Assembly: GCF_042242105.1 (NCBI RefSeq)
Contig: NC_092013.1
Location: 14,687,618-14,751,617 of the forward strand
Origin: Pempheris klunzingeri
Taxonomy: Eukaryota; Chordata; Actinopteri; Acropomatiformes; Pempheridae
Direction of reading: 5' to 3'
DNA: 64,000 bases
The number at the start of each line of letters is the position of its first letter. Position 1 is the stretch's first letter. Under the pieces are notes generated by a model that saw only the letters and a list, made by a program, of their open reading frames with translations, was not told where the DNA came from and did no database searches. This document shows, one piece after another, positions 12,401 through 25,178 of this stretch. Both the position numbers and the translations under genes were made by a program.

Positions 12401-13414
12401 TGTGTGAATGGAACATTCAGCACAGTATGAGTAAGTAACTATTCAACAAAACAGTAAAAGAAAAAACGGAAGTCACGTTGGGAATCTGAAAATCAGTGCA
12501 TATGCAGCATGAAACAATAATACGGAAAACTGTATCTCAGTTTAAAGAAACTATCAGAAGGTAAAGCAAAGCTCCCCAGAGGCTGGTGCCAAAACATGCT
12601 GAAATCCTGTGGCTCTGGATATTGTTTGTCTGTTGTGGTTGACATGTCGCTTCAGTGTTGTGTGCAGTTGTCTGTAGGTGCTTTGAGAATTTAGAAAGTG
12701 CCAGAGCGAGTGTTTCCCAATACTGGGAGTCGTTTGCTCTCTGTGCACTCTGGATTTCAAGCAGTTTTTGCCGCTATCTCAAGCTAGTTCAAAATGGGTG
12801 TTGGATTTATTCAAGGATGTGCATCACCTCCTACCCCGTTTGTGATAATCTTGGGCGGGATATCAAATAGCAGCCAAGGTCTGGAGAACGTTGTTCTGTT
12901 AACACTGAGCTTTCACCTCTGCTGTTTGTGGCTCCATTTCTGATGCAATGAAGCCAACTGATGGGGTGTAAAATACCTATGAGGAGGAGCTCTGTCTCCT
13001 AAACTGAGGTTAAGAATCTACTCCATAAAAAGGTGTCTTATCATATACAGATAAGTGGAAATCATATAACCAGTTCAGATAATCCAGACTCTGATTATTA
13101 ATTAATGTGGGCAAAGTGGATGTGTGTGATGGGTGATCGTAAAATGCATCAGCTGCAGTAATGCAGCTATTGTACTGGACCATGCTGCTTAAGAGTGAGC
13201 TGAACCAATTTGACCATCACCTATAAATACAAATATCTAGATAATATTTGTAAATATCAATATCGACCAAAGATTATGATCTGAATACAAGTAGCTGAAA
13301 TCTTGGAAAACTGCAGTCTCCTCACTGGAAGGGGTGCCTGTAGGGGTGCCTGTAGGGGCCTCCCTGTGAAACACTGGAAAAAGAACCAATAGCGACCCAG
13401 GACTTGCCACAGGG

Positions 13415-13429
13415 ACTACAACTCCCAGC
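13415..13429 (+). promoter_or_regulatory. ZNF143/THAP11-type motif
   Basis: ACTACAACTCCCAGC matches the core of the SBS motif bound by ZNF143 (ACTACAATTCCCAGAATGC type) apart from one variable base. It stands beside a decayed LINE tail and is not next to any gene seen here, so it may be a repeat-borne or chance site. Confidence 0.3.
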
Positions 13430-13436
13430 TGCCTTT

Positions 13437-13575
13437 AGAGCACCTGGTGGAGGTGCTGGGGGAACCTACTGGGAAAAGGTCACCTGGGATATTCTACTGA
13501 GTGTGTTGCTACGGCGACCCTGGCTCTGAAACGCTGCTGGAAAATGATGACAATAAATACAAGGATGGATGAATG
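13437..13575 (+). mobile_element. RTE/Rex3-like LINE 3' tail
   Basis: CACCTGGTGGAGGTGCTGGG, then a CCTGGGATAT segment, GCGACCCTGGCTCTG, GCTGGAAAATGATGA and an ATGGATGA-type end. This resembles the teleost tail GAGCTGGTGGAGGTGGCTGGGG ... GCGACCC ... GGAAAATGGATGGATGG in order and spacing, though diverged. Confidence 0.45.
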
Positions 13576-13603
13576 ATGATACATGTGTCATGTACTGTAT
13601 GTA

Positions 13604-13604
<1 letters not shown>

Positions 13605-13679
<75 letters not shown>

Positions 13680-13680
13680 A
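13605..13680. repeat. (TCTA)n microsatellite
   Basis: About 19 nearly perfect TCTA units followed by TA-rich sequence. It produces a spurious YLSI-repeat open frame that should not be annotated as a protein. Confidence 0.95.
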
Positions 13681-16600
13681 TACATATTCCTATATATATA
13701 TTTATATATATAGCTTTTATTCATTCCAATGGCCTTGTTGTTTTAAGTCCATATAAATACACCAGAAACTTTAGGAACTTTTTTTTTCACGCCTGAAAAA
13801 GACTGTCCTATATGTTGGCATATTTTATCATACTGTTGTATGGTGTTGTTAGGGTGTGTAATGGAACAAGCAGAGTGATACATACATGAAAACATAGGAG
13901 TCTGATCAGATAGATAAAAGTGGAAAATATTTGCACAATATGTTATGTTATGTTTTGTTATGTTATTATAATAAGAAATAAAACATATTCTTATTAGAAT
14001 AATTATTACAATAACTATTGTTAGAAATAAAACAGAACAGAACAGAAACCGTAACAAATCAAAAGTAACTAATCAAAAGTTATAAACAGTGAGTTAAAAA
14101 TGTCCTTTGGGTTTCATGAGAGTAGTGAAAGTTTCCCCCTCTGCACAGCTGAAGTTCACCGTCGGCTGTACTACCTTATTTATTTCACCTCTTAGCTCCA
14201 CCCCTGCAACTGCCTTGCCAGAAAAAAGTGGAAATTTCCAGTAATTCCTACTGCTTTGCAAGAAATGCTCCTCCTCCTTCTAGTTTCCCGCCTTTTACTC
14301 TACCTGCTCTTTCCTACTGCAGACTGGCCTGAAGACCTCATGGCCCTCTGCTGTTGAGCCTGGGGGTTTCCTAGCAGTTTTTACTTTGCACAATGAGAAA
14401 ATGTTTTATTTCTCACATACCACATCTTACATAACATCTCTTTTATGTGTTTTGGCATCATCATTAGTCTGGAAATGTATGTATTTTGCCACAGAAAATG
14501 ATCATTGTATTGGAAATGTTAAAGATTAAAGGGTTTCATGTCTATTTTATTTGAATGAGAGCCAGATTAGTTATACTGAAGTTTTTTTAAATCTGTCGTT
14601 TGCACTGATCTTTCTGAGAGAGCCGTTTCTTTGTTACTATTTTGAAAGTACATAGTATCTTGTTACCTTCTGAATAAGCATTAAGGGTTAAGCTATGTGT
14701 AACTATTACATTAGCTCTTGAATGATGAACAAGGGTTGGTTTGGGATCACAGAACAGATGGTAGATTTGCATTTCTATTTCTCTGGCTGATCTGATATTC
14801 TGGCGTCTGGTTTGTTTCGGAGATATCACATGCTCCAAAGCTTGCCTACAACTGACACATCTAAGAATCAAGAAATGTGACAGGAGCTTTTGAGATTACA
14901 AAGAAGGCCTAGGTGCGGCTCAGATATGGAAAACAAGACGTTATCTGCTAACGCATTTACAGCTGGAGAAGCACAGGCTATCTCTACGCTATATCTGTGG
15001 TTTCATAACTTCCTCTTAATTCAAGACCACAATATAACCGTGTACACATGAGCAGCCCTGATGCTTGATAGAGAATTATTTTAGATAAACTACAAATAAA
15101 GCTACAAGACAGCTGAAGTGGAGAAGTTTGAGTGTGTTGATGGCATGAGGCACACTGACCTTAGACCCATTGTGAAGCACCAACAAAGAGCCATCTGCAC
15201 AGCAACCAAAGCTGAGATGAGGGACTCACACACAGGGGAACCGAGGAGGGGGAGGGACACAGGGACCCGGAGGGTGTAAAAAAAAGAAAACAAATCAGTG
15301 ATAAAGAAACATTTAATAGGACGTGATCAGCTGGATCATGTCTGAAACATCAAAGCAGTCTGTGCTAATATTTCAGAGTTTCGTGCACAAAGAAAACAAG
15401 AGGCTGCACAACATATGAACCCAGTGAGCACGTGGATCCCTCCACTGCTGGTGAAGGGGAAGACAAGGGCTGCTGGCCTAATCACTCAAGAGCACATTTC
15501 CTGCCTCCTGCATTACGAAGTCAACTGAAGCTGTTCGAGGCTAATATTTAACCCAAACCTTGATCTCAAACACGATGGGTTTCTCATTCATTCTGCCAGC
15601 AGAAACAGACAGCCTTTGTCTCTGCATTGATCTGAATTCTAATAATATCTTTAGTTAGATGGTTAATCATTTGGATGTGAGTGGGTTTTTGTAATGCAAC
15701 TCAAATTTTGTTTTCCCTTTCACGTGGAATATAGTGCATTTCAAAATGGTGAAAACAAAGACAAAATGGTGTCGGGGACATCTGTAAAAATCACAAATGT
15801 TTCACAGGTGAGACATGAGAGTCAGGATTGCTTAGCAACAGCAGTAAAAAAAATTCTTGCAGCTTGTGTGGCAACAGAGAAACTGATGCTGCTGCCACCC
15901 AGTGGTGGACTGTTAGTACATGCTGAGGATGAACCGCCACTATAAATGATCAAAGGCTCACTTCTCTAAAGCATGCATGTGCAGTAAGATGAAACGGCCG
16001 CAATTACCTGCAAGGTGTCAGCCCCATAACTCAGGAGGGGCTGCACAGAAAAAAAGCGATACCCTCTTTCCTTCCTCATTACTGTTTCGAAAATCTGTTC
16101 AATAATTTGATTGGCTGGGAGATGCACCAGCTCTCATGGCAGGCGGTTGCTTAGCAACACTCATGGGAGGGATGTGGGAGGGAGGGAGGGTGTGAGTGTT
16201 GGGGGGGGGTGGGGCGACCACGAAGGGGATGGAGCGGTCTGGGTGCAGGCAGACTGACTGGGGAAATACCTGGCAAAAGTCCCAAATAAACAAACAAGAG
16301 AGAGAGAGAGAGGATGACAGAGCGGGAGACAGAGGACAGAGGTATTTTCCAGATAACAGTCTTGTGTTGAGATAAAAGGAACATGGCATTTTCTAAGTGC
16401 TAACACACTTTGTTCCCAAAGCAGAACAAGACTGGGGACAGGAAGTGGAGAGATTTAGTGAGAACTTTGCCTTCGCTGAGGTGAAAGTTGACACAAACTT
16501 TACGGTGCATGATAAACTTACTTCTTTCTTGGGACAGAATGGACTTCAGTATTAGCTTTTGGAACTGAGAGAGGCACTTAACAGGACATGAGCCGTTGCA

Positions 16601-17991
16601 GTTGATTAGGTTGTTTGATGAGAAACAGCTGAATAGGCACAGACAAGCATGTAGGTCCCAGATGAGAGTGTGGAGAATTGTTACTTGTGCTTACATGTTT
16701 TTGCTTGCATGGCTGGATGTGTAGGTGTTTCCAAGAAAGTGTTTGGATTATTACTTTTTAATGCAGTTAAGCAGATAGATCTAATTATAACAATGCCAGT
16801 AGCCTGTGGTATATACAAAATTAATGATTAGATATTATGAGGTGCAAAGCAAAGCACAAGGTGCACTAGAAAATGGGGAAACCATTGAGCTAAAGGAATG
16901 GAAAAGGTGGAAAATGTGCTTATGTGGAGAGGAGGGGTAAATAAGGAGGGAGGGCTGCTGCTGTTGCTGCTGCTGGTCGGTGTAGCCTGCAGAAGGAGGT
17001 GGGTCCTGGAAATGGCTGATACAGACGGCCTCTACAGGCAATGAGGACTCTTTGTCAGGAGTAGGAAATGAGGTTTCTGTTGTGATTAAAAGGAAGGTTT
17101 CTATGGCAATGCGGAGAGCCGTGTGCACAGAGAATTTGCTGGGAGTGGAGGGGGCTAAGTGAGAGTAGAATTTCAAAGAAAGCTGCCTCCTCCATCTCAT
17201 CTCCCACCATCGCCACCCCTCTGCTTTTCCACAGCGCCCTTTTATCTCTGATAATCTGTTTTCATAGCCACACAGTTGAGACTGCAAGGGGGATTATCTT
17301 GAGCGAGTCGAGTCACTGGTCGATCACTCATAAATGTTTACAGAGTAGCAGTTTCACTTCCCGGAGTCGCTGCTGTCAAACCTCACTCGAGAAAAAAAAA
17401 CCTTTAACAGATAAGCTAATTAAAACCTCACAACTCAAGCTAGATAATTAACACCATGACCTAAATCTGTCTCTTTCTTGTTTAGACAGGTACACTTCAC
17501 TCGAATCGCCCCCTTTCCCTTCACAGTCCATGATAGAAAAAAAGTATAATGGCGTCAGTGTGACCCTAAAAAGCCTAAATATAGTAACACGCTTTGTGAA
17601 TTGTTTCACTGAGCTGTTAGTAAAAATATGTGTCTTAAAATAAGTTCCCCGTCCTGATGTTCTCTTTTGTACAGAGGAAGTTGCTCTCTGCAGCAGCGAA
17701 TGGCATCTTTGCCCTGCACAGGCTCGCTCCAGGATGTTTGGATAAGGTGACATTTGAAACTCCAGAGGATCAAAGAGAAGTTTTTTATCCTTGCACATTA
17801 CAAGCTACACTGACTGAAAAAAGACACAGACGCCCCTGATATGACTGCTGCACAATGAAATAAAATGGTAATCTGCCTGGTATGCCGACACTACAAATAA
17901 GTAACTGACTGAGCATAAACATGGACTGATGTTAATGAGTGTCGCGTACATGAACAGAGAACTAATTTAATGGAAAGGTCATAGATGACAG

Positions 17992-17997
17992 TTTATT
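17992..17997 (-). terminator. Candidate poly(A) signal of odad1
   Basis: TTTATT on the + strand is AATAAA on the gene strand, about 700 bp beyond the last stop codon of the coiled-coil gene. It is the clearest canonical signal downstream of 18703; nearer variants could be used instead. Confidence 0.35.
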
Positions 17998-18702
17998 CAA
18001 ATAACACTGATTTTATGACAGAAATCTGAAAAACAAATCAGTGTGGTTCACCAAAATACATCATACATACAAAAGTCATTATTATTCCAGCGACTAAAAT
18101 GTTCAAAATTAATGTGTACAGTGAGTGCGAAAAGCTCCTCACCTCCTTTTTGGAAACAGAATCAAGGTCTCAGCATGCCAATTACAATTACAAAAGGTTC
18201 TGCTGCCCCCAACCTTTTCTTTTGAGCATAGCAGCAAGTATCATGTAATGAAACGCTGCCAGTGAGGGAGGGCTGTACTGAGACCAGACTCTATAGCCAA
18301 AGCCAGATGGCAAATCACACATCAAAAGGACAGCTGGTTACCAGAGTCTGAAAAGGCATCTTTATAGCCCAAAACCTAATTAGTTCCAACTAAACAAATC
18401 ACACTAATAATAATATACGGGCCATGCCAATGATTCTTCCTAAAAAGTGACATACACATAACATAATTAAGCTTTAAATGTTTACGTGTGCAAGCTGCAA
18501 CATTTCAAAATCAAGCTGGTTCCATCAGCGGTCATGGCCTCCATTGATCTACTTTACGTTAAACAATGAAAGGAGGCCCTTCAGCTGCAGATGATGCTGT
18601 GCATGAGAGTCCCATTTGTAATATGCGCTCATTTACTGCACTGATCAGGTCGATGCGTCAGATCAGTTCGTCTTCCAGGGTGCGCCGCTGGCCATCAAAC
18701 TG

Positions 18703-21700
18703 CTAGGTGATCTTTGTGGCTTTGGTTGCTGCCTGCTGGACTGAACTCTCTTTCTGCAGAACCTATAAATCATATCCAGAAAAATCAAACAAACAAAGAA
18801 ATGTGAAAAACCGATCACGACGTAGCCCATAAATAATCACTTATGTGTAGGATTTGCACTTTGTGCTGCACCAACCCCTTTTATTATTCTTTTGCGAAGT
18901 TCGTCCTGTGAAAGTGGCTGTTCTTCCTCATCAGTGACAGAAAACTCTTCTGCATTATACGCCACACTGAGGAGTCCAACCAACATAGACACACTCATCA
19001 AAATGACACTCCAAGTGTTTAAATGTAGGCATAGATTCACCGATTATAAAAAAAAAATCACGTTTAAAAGGCCGACCTGTTGATTGCAGGTTGGATGCTG
19101 ACATTCTGCTGAAGCAGCTCTGTATTTTGGCCCAAAAGAAATTTGGCCAGGTCTTTTGGATTGTAGTCCTTTTCCAGATCCTGTCAGAGACACATAACAG
19201 TACAGGGCAGGCGTTAAAGAAAGTACTGTGTGTAAGAAAAGCTATGTACAGAACCACATATTGTTAGGTTACTTTAGAATTGAGGAAAGCTTGTATGGTG
19301 AGCAGCTCGTTGGTCTTCTGCTCCACCAGACCCAGATAGGACATGATGTTGTTCTCAGTGATCCCTGTAGAGGAGCCCAGTGCATCCTCTATCACTGAGC
19401 GGTCACACTCCATTTTAGAGAAGATGCTGTTCACTCCTGTGAGAAATGAGAGTCATGAGTACCAAGAACTGTCTGTGTTTTCTTGTGTGAGATAAATGTC
19501 CAGGCAAGGCTGGTGTATACATTGAAGTAAAGCCTGTATTTTACATGGTGTAGTTTCCTGGTTATTTCATGGGACATTTTCTGTAAAAATTAATAATTTA
19601 ATAATATTAAGAAAAGTTTCCTGAAATAAGTGCTCAAATTAAACCACATGAATATTAATTGATAATTAATTTACCGTTTGACATTGCTCTCCATATGTTT
19701 TAAACTGTGTGGTTGCCTGTAATCAAATTGACCAACTAATTGACCGACTAAAAGACTCCAAGTTACACCATCAATTTACTGGAATTAGCCAGTTGGAGTT
19801 ATGCTAATTGAACACTGTCTTTATTTCCCCTGTAATTACAGCCAATTACATCTTTTTGGGAACCTCCCTAGGAAATGATTACAGACTTGTAAAATAAATG
19901 CTTGCCCAACCTGTTTTAATCTTGTCCAGGATTTTGCTAATGACCCTGGCTTGGTTGTCATAATCCTCGACTTGGGCCTCGATTTCCTTTTGTTGCTCAG
20001 CAATGTCTCTCATCAAGGAGTGATGATCTTGCTCCTGTTGCAAACCTGCTACTCGAAAATGCTCAATCTCTGTTTGTATCTGCAGATTCACAAGTTTCAG
20101 CATAAACAGACAAACACACAGAGCATTGATATGAACTGCTGTCTGAAATTATCTCTATCTACTGTCGCTCTGAGTACAAGTTAATTTTGTGAAATTAAAA
20201 ATGGAATACATGAATGAGAAGCGAGCACACGAGCACAGTCACACAGAGGAAACACACTCACCTGGCTGATTTGATCCCTCAGTGCCTCGGCCTCATTGTT
20301 TTGCTCATTTACAAAGTTGAAGAGTGCAAAGTTGCGGTCTTCAACTACGCAGTGAAATAGTAACACAACAGTGATACATTTAAATCTTTTCAACTGATTC
20401 TGGTTATTATCAAAGTTGGAATTATACATTTATTTAGCATTAGCCTTCCTCCAAAGGTACAGACATCTAAACTACATTAAAATGAATTGTGCCACTGTCT
20501 ATAAATCAAATACCAGAAAAATTCCAGATACAGAAGAACAGTCAATCTGTGTTGGTGAGACTCACCCTGGATGAACCTGGTGACCAGCATGTCCAGGTTG
20601 TCCTCTCCTGTCACAGTCTTGATCCTCTCAAACACCTCCACTAGAGCGTCCACCGGCTCTTCCCCTGAATCCACCCTCCGCTGCTCCTTCAGCTCTGACA
20701 CTGGGACAGACAGGCACCAGTACCATCATATCAGCATCGTCAGTGCTGTATAACAACCACTGTCAGAAATACCGTCATCATTATCACTGATGACAGCTGC
20801 TATCAGTGATGCTAACACTGTTTTTTCTTTACTTACATATTCCTCCTTAGTCTGATTGATTATATTTTAAACAAACTTAATACCAAAGCTCTACACATCA
20901 CAGTCTTCTACTGTAGTAATTTACACAGATTTACACAGAACAATGTGAAAAGGATCCTTTTATTTCCATTACAGTGTTCAAGGACTCGCTGGCAGGACTG
21001 ACTGCACTCTTGTTGTTTTCTAAGACAATAGGAACGTTAAAACCATTGTCTTTCTTCTTTTTTTGTTTCTTTTTTTTTTCTCTGTAAAATCCCAAATGAT
21101 AATTACCTTCTATGGTTAATTGTAATGTTCAAATGCCTGTTTTTGCAATTAGCAGGCAGTTATGTTACTGTAATGATGTTATCTTCTCATTCTTTCTGAC
21201 TGAAAATGAATACATACCAAACAAAGGTATAAATCAAACTATTCGTCCCAGTTTTCATGAATAAAAACTATGTTCCTCTAAATGTTTATACTTAAATGAG
21301 ATCTGTACTTTTGTTATTGTAAAATGCTCAGTTCAGAGGCAGAACATAGAAAACAGCATAACCTTCTAAAACCATTGTGAATATATAACAGGAGGCTTTT
21401 CCATTGTCTAAAAAGCTTTTACAAGGACCTTATATTTGTGCTACATGTAGACCAGATGGGATTCTTTGTGCATATAGGATATAATATAGGAGACTGGGAC
21501 TGAAGCTGATAATTGCTGGGATTCCCCACTGAATACATCACTGCCAGCGTTATTTCCGTCACTGACAGTGTCACTAACACTTACTCCATTATCATGATTA
21601 TTAATATGTCAGAACAACAATATTAGCTACAACACAATGGCTTTGTCTTACGCTGTCTGTGTCCCATCTCATGGCCGTCATCCTGCCCGCTCCTCTCGCT

Positions 21701-23227
21701 GCACTTGGTGGTCATAAACTCTTTCAGGCTACACTCATGTGCAATAACCCTTTCCAGTTCCTTCATCTCAGCGTTATACTGGGCAAGATCCTTCACAGCT
21801 TTCTCCCTCATCATGGTCATCTTGGACTGAGCTTCTACCCTGAGGTAGAAAGGGGTTTTTACATGAAACAACAACAAGTTTAATTCATTACACAACTGTC
21901 TCAAACCTGACCTGGCATCATAAGCAGCAGTGGACAGGATTACAATTTCCCCGATCTTCTTGTGGACATCCAGCAGTTCCTATAACACACAAGAATCAGT
22001 GCAGATATGTGTGTTTTTCTTAGCAACTGAGAGACAGTGTTGAAACTTGAATAACGTTCTAAATAGCAACAAAGCCATAAATAAAAAGCTGAGACTTGTT
22101 TGGGGCCTGGCCTCTGAATCATCTATGGTGTGACCTCTGACCTTGCTGAGTCTGATGTGTAGTTGCTGAAAACGGACACGCTCAATGTGAAGAGTCTGTA
22201 ACTCCTCTCTCAGGTGGCAGTTTTTAGTCAGCTGCTCATTGAAGCGGGTCAAGGCCTGGACAGGACACAGATCACACAGTAAAAAGTATGATATAATAGT
22301 GAGAGGATATGCATGGTGAAAATGTGCTCTAAAAACAGCAACTTAAATTATGTAAGATAATTTGCAGAGATCTCTCTGTTTTCTGTTTCTCTGGTATTTT
22401 GTAGTAACAAGTTTCACAACTCACTCTGTCCAGTTTGTATTCCAAAGTGCGTATGGCCTTCTGGGTCCGCCATACCTCAGACCTTTGTGTATCACTGGTG
22501 CTGACCTCCCCTTTTCTTAGTTCTGACAGCTTTAACTCCATGTTAGTGATCTGCCGACGTCACAGAGACATAACATACACTGTAGTTTGAGACCAAAAAT
22601 ATGACTAAACATGAAAAAAAACTGGAATTAGCTTCATATAGAAGCAAAAGGACTTAATTCACCTCTTTCTCTAGCTCTTTTTGACACTGCTTCTCTTTCT
22701 TCAGTTCCTGCTCGAGCGTGTCTCTATGCTCCAGCATAGCACGAAGACTCTGGGTGTCCTCACTGTCCTGCTGTTGGCGGGACAAGCTCTTACAGGCACC
22801 AAGGTTTCGATGCAGTTCCTCCTGCTCACTCAGCAGCTTCTCTATCTCCTGCCTTCATCCACATCACATAAAAAGCCAATCAGATGATTAAAAAAAACAC
22901 ATGCACACTGCTGACAATGTGATGTAGGTGTATTGTTTCCTCACTGCTGCTTGCGGATCTGCTCCCGAGCCTGAATGTTGTAGGCTTGTCGATCTCCTTC
23001 CATGATCCTGAACTGTCTCTGCAGTTTGGCTATCTCTGATTCTGCTTAAAAACACATCATAGGCACGTTATAGCTGTTTCAACCATGCAACTGGCAGAAT
23101 AATGGTCCTGAGAGAGCATCAACATCTAATAGTCAATAATAATAACATAACCAACATTACCTGTACCATCAAGATCCATCTCACTGCTGTCTGAACGGGC
23201 ACTTGTGGCTAATCTTCCTCGAGGCAT
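18703..23227 (-). CDS. odad1: Outer dynein arm docking complex coiled-coil protein (ODAD1/CCDC114-like)
   Basis: Fourteen coding exons on the - strand: 23227-23161, 23041-22945, 22852-22663, 22550-22425, 22255-22142, 21979-21912, 21839-21652, 20700-20566, 20344-20262, 20079-19911, 19436-19273, 19180-19077, 18966-18876 and 18762-18703 (TAG). All join in phase to 551 residues. The product is heptad-rich coiled coil almost throughout. Recognisable blocks are MPRGRLATSARSDSSEMDLD, EIAKLQRQFRIMEGDRQAY near residue 25, a kinase-free central coil, and EDRNFALFNFVNEQN in exon 9, shared by CCDC114, CCDC63 and algal DC2/ODA1. Known role: anchors outer dynein arms to axonemal doublets in motile cilia. 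CCDC63 is a close paralogue with a similar length (about 563 residues in human) and cannot be fully excluded; the N-terminal block favours CCDC114. The acceptor of exon 3 has a weak pyrimidine tract. The C-terminus is uncertain (see the separate entry). Confidence 0.82.
18837..18875 (-). other. Alternative C-terminal extension of odad1 (intron 13 retention)
   Basis: If the donor at 18875-18874 is not used, exon 13 reads on for 12 codons (VGAAQSANPTHK) to TGA at 18839-18837. If it is spliced, exon 18762-18703 adds VLQKESSVQQAATKATKIT and TAG. Both frames are open and in phase, so both products are possible. Confidence 0.4.
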
Positions 23228-24236
23228 GGTGACACTGGGCTTTAATAGATACAAATAAAAATGTAGGAGCCATTTATGTTTATTGTCGGCATGTTTTGTT
23301 TAAATTTTGTTTAAATATGTGCTGCCTTATCATTTTGGACACTGGGTGGCGGCGCACAGGGTAGTATGTGTAGGGGCAAGGCTGACAGGAAGAGGAGAGC
23401 ACAGGGAGAAGGAGAGCACACAGACAGACAGACAGAAACAAAGCAACATGGCGTGACTACAGAATTTGAAAACCTGGTATGTTCGTCACTCTGTTCAACT
23501 TCTTTAATAAACTAAACCACAACTAAATTTAAAATAATCACTGGAAAATCTATTTTGGGTCTGCGAAAGATCACTCTTGTGTAGTAATGGCAACGGGAAA
23601 AGGTCTTCCACTGATGCCGTTGACAGATAATATATAGATTGTAGTAGTGTAAATGTCTGAGTCTTCAAACCACTAAGTCTATTCAAACCTAGATATTTAG
23701 TCTATGAGTATATGTGACTAAATTAGTTTAACTTATTTATGCTACATAGTTATATTTATCTTAATTATCTAAGATAAATGACTTTTTGTCTTAATCATGA
23801 TTTATTAATTATTTATCTTATTTATTGAAGACAAAAAGTCAGCTGTCAAACCCAGCTTAGTCAGCAAGCTGAACATGAGATGAGCCCCAAAGGTTTTACA
23901 TTGAACAACACACCTTCACTTAACTTTTAGTGTGCTCTGCTTCAGGCTGCTGTATTTACAATATATGTGGGCCATCAAACCTAGATATTAGATTATCTTG
24001 ATTTAAGTTCATCTAGCAGAAAACTTAAGTCATCATATAAAGGCATCATATTATAGGACAGATCATCACAATTACCCACAGCGCACATAGACACCTAGCC
24101 TGGCTAAACCAAACAAAGTAGCCACGGTTCAAGCTAGCTGTAACGGAAGAATAGAAATATTTAGCTTGGTTATAGTTTGGTGACATGTGAAAGGTTTCGA
24201 AAAAGTGTCTGCTGTCCAGGACAAATACTACTTTAC

Positions 24237-24290
24237 CTCTCCAGCTCCAGGTTTAAACGGTGAAGTCCCAGTCAGGAGCGGCCTCAGTTG
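24237..24290 (-). other. Putative non-coding first exon of odad1
   Basis: On the - strand a GGAGCTGGAGAG|GTAAAG donor lies at 24237/24236. The coding exon is preceded by an AG acceptor about 10-15 bases before the ATG at 23227, so a 5' UTR exon here with a roughly 1-kb intron fits. The 5' boundary is approximate. Confidence 0.4.
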
Positions 24291-24312
24291 TTAGCAACCG
24301 TTGCTATGTGAC
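24287..24312 (-). promoter_or_regulatory. RFX X-box-like palindrome at odad1 promoter
   Basis: Two perfect RGYAAC half-sites (AGCAAC and its inverse GTTGCT) face each other at 24293-24305 with a 1-bp spacer. GTTGTTAGCAAC (24287-24298) also reads as a zero-spacer X-box, and a further TGTGAC follows at 24307-24312. RFX X-boxes near the start of transcription are a hallmark of motile-cilia genes, which suits the assigned function. Confidence 0.5.
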
Positions 24313-25150
24313 GAGGCCATTTGTCCCTGAGTGTAGCCTATCAGACAGCAGCAGCATTTATGGTCAGGCAGAGCCAAGGGCTACACCCACGGCTGTGTCT
24401 GAATCTGCCAGTAATAAGATATATACATGATAATAATAACATTAAACATTCGTTAGCTCTGTGGCTAAGGGCTGGAGGTCGACAGCTAACTTGGCCGAAC
24501 GAGATCAACAGCAGGCAAACAAGGTAACTGAGAAAATGAATAAGAGAGAGCACAGTGAACAGCTTACTGTATGGTTACCACACAGTATATGTAGTTAAAA
24601 TCAGCTCTACCTTTAAGTTAAGACACTAGTATTAATAATCCTACTGTAAATGTTATACCACAGGGGTTCATCTGCCCACATAAAGAGTGATATCACTCTT
24701 CAACCTTAAGTGCATTATTAATTTTGAATGCAGAACATTGCTATTGGCACTATTATTATTGTTATTCACCACTGATGGGTTTTTCATGTACAAGCACTGC
24801 CTTGTTGAAAAAAAAAAACACCTTATATTCTGTTTTTATTGTCCCTTTATTGTTATCTATGTTGTGTAAATGCTGAATCCATCACAAAATCATCTACAAG
24901 AATCACTTATCGTGGTCTCTTTATTATAATGTACAAAATGCTCAAGTTGTAAAATGTACTGTGTCTATACTTTGCACATGAGCAATGCATGTGTCTTATG
25001 TATTTCATGATATCAGATTTATATTACACCATAAGTCAACTTTTAATATTCAATACAATAATACACAGTAGCCTACACCGAGGTCCTAAGCTAGTTAATT
25101 ATATGAAATTCACAAAGCAGGAAATCAAATTTTACAGATTCTTTCTTTGA
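24313..25150. other. Intergenic spacer between tas1r3 and odad1
   Basis: About 840 bp of AT-rich DNA between the tas1r3 poly(A) signal and the odad1 promoter, both genes on the - strand. No gene or recognisable repeat seen. Confidence 0.6.
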
Positions 25151-25153
25151 GAT

Positions 25154-25159
25154 TTTATT
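25154..25159 (-). terminator. Poly(A) signal of tas1r3
   Basis: TTTATT on the + strand gives AATAAA on the gene strand about 20 bases beyond the tas1r3 stop codon, implying a very short 3' UTR. Confidence 0.6.
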
Positions 25160-25178
25160 CATAAAACTGCACTTGGGT

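Larger units (their letters stand above)
8601..17970. other. Intergenic region between prothymosin promoter and odad1 3' end
   Basis: About 9.4 kb without a supportable gene. Open frames are short, start in arbitrary sequence and match no family I know. It holds a LINE-like tail (9225-9420), an RTE/Rex3-like tail (13437-13575), a ZNF143-type motif (13415-13429), a TCTA microsatellite (13605-13680), a short purine run (GA repeat near 16285-16312) and a short CTG-type run near 16951-16975. Any regulatory function is unknown. Confidence 0.6.

Noticed and set aside
13569-13796. YLSI-repeat open frame
   Set aside because: It is a translation of the TCTA microsatellite, not a protein.
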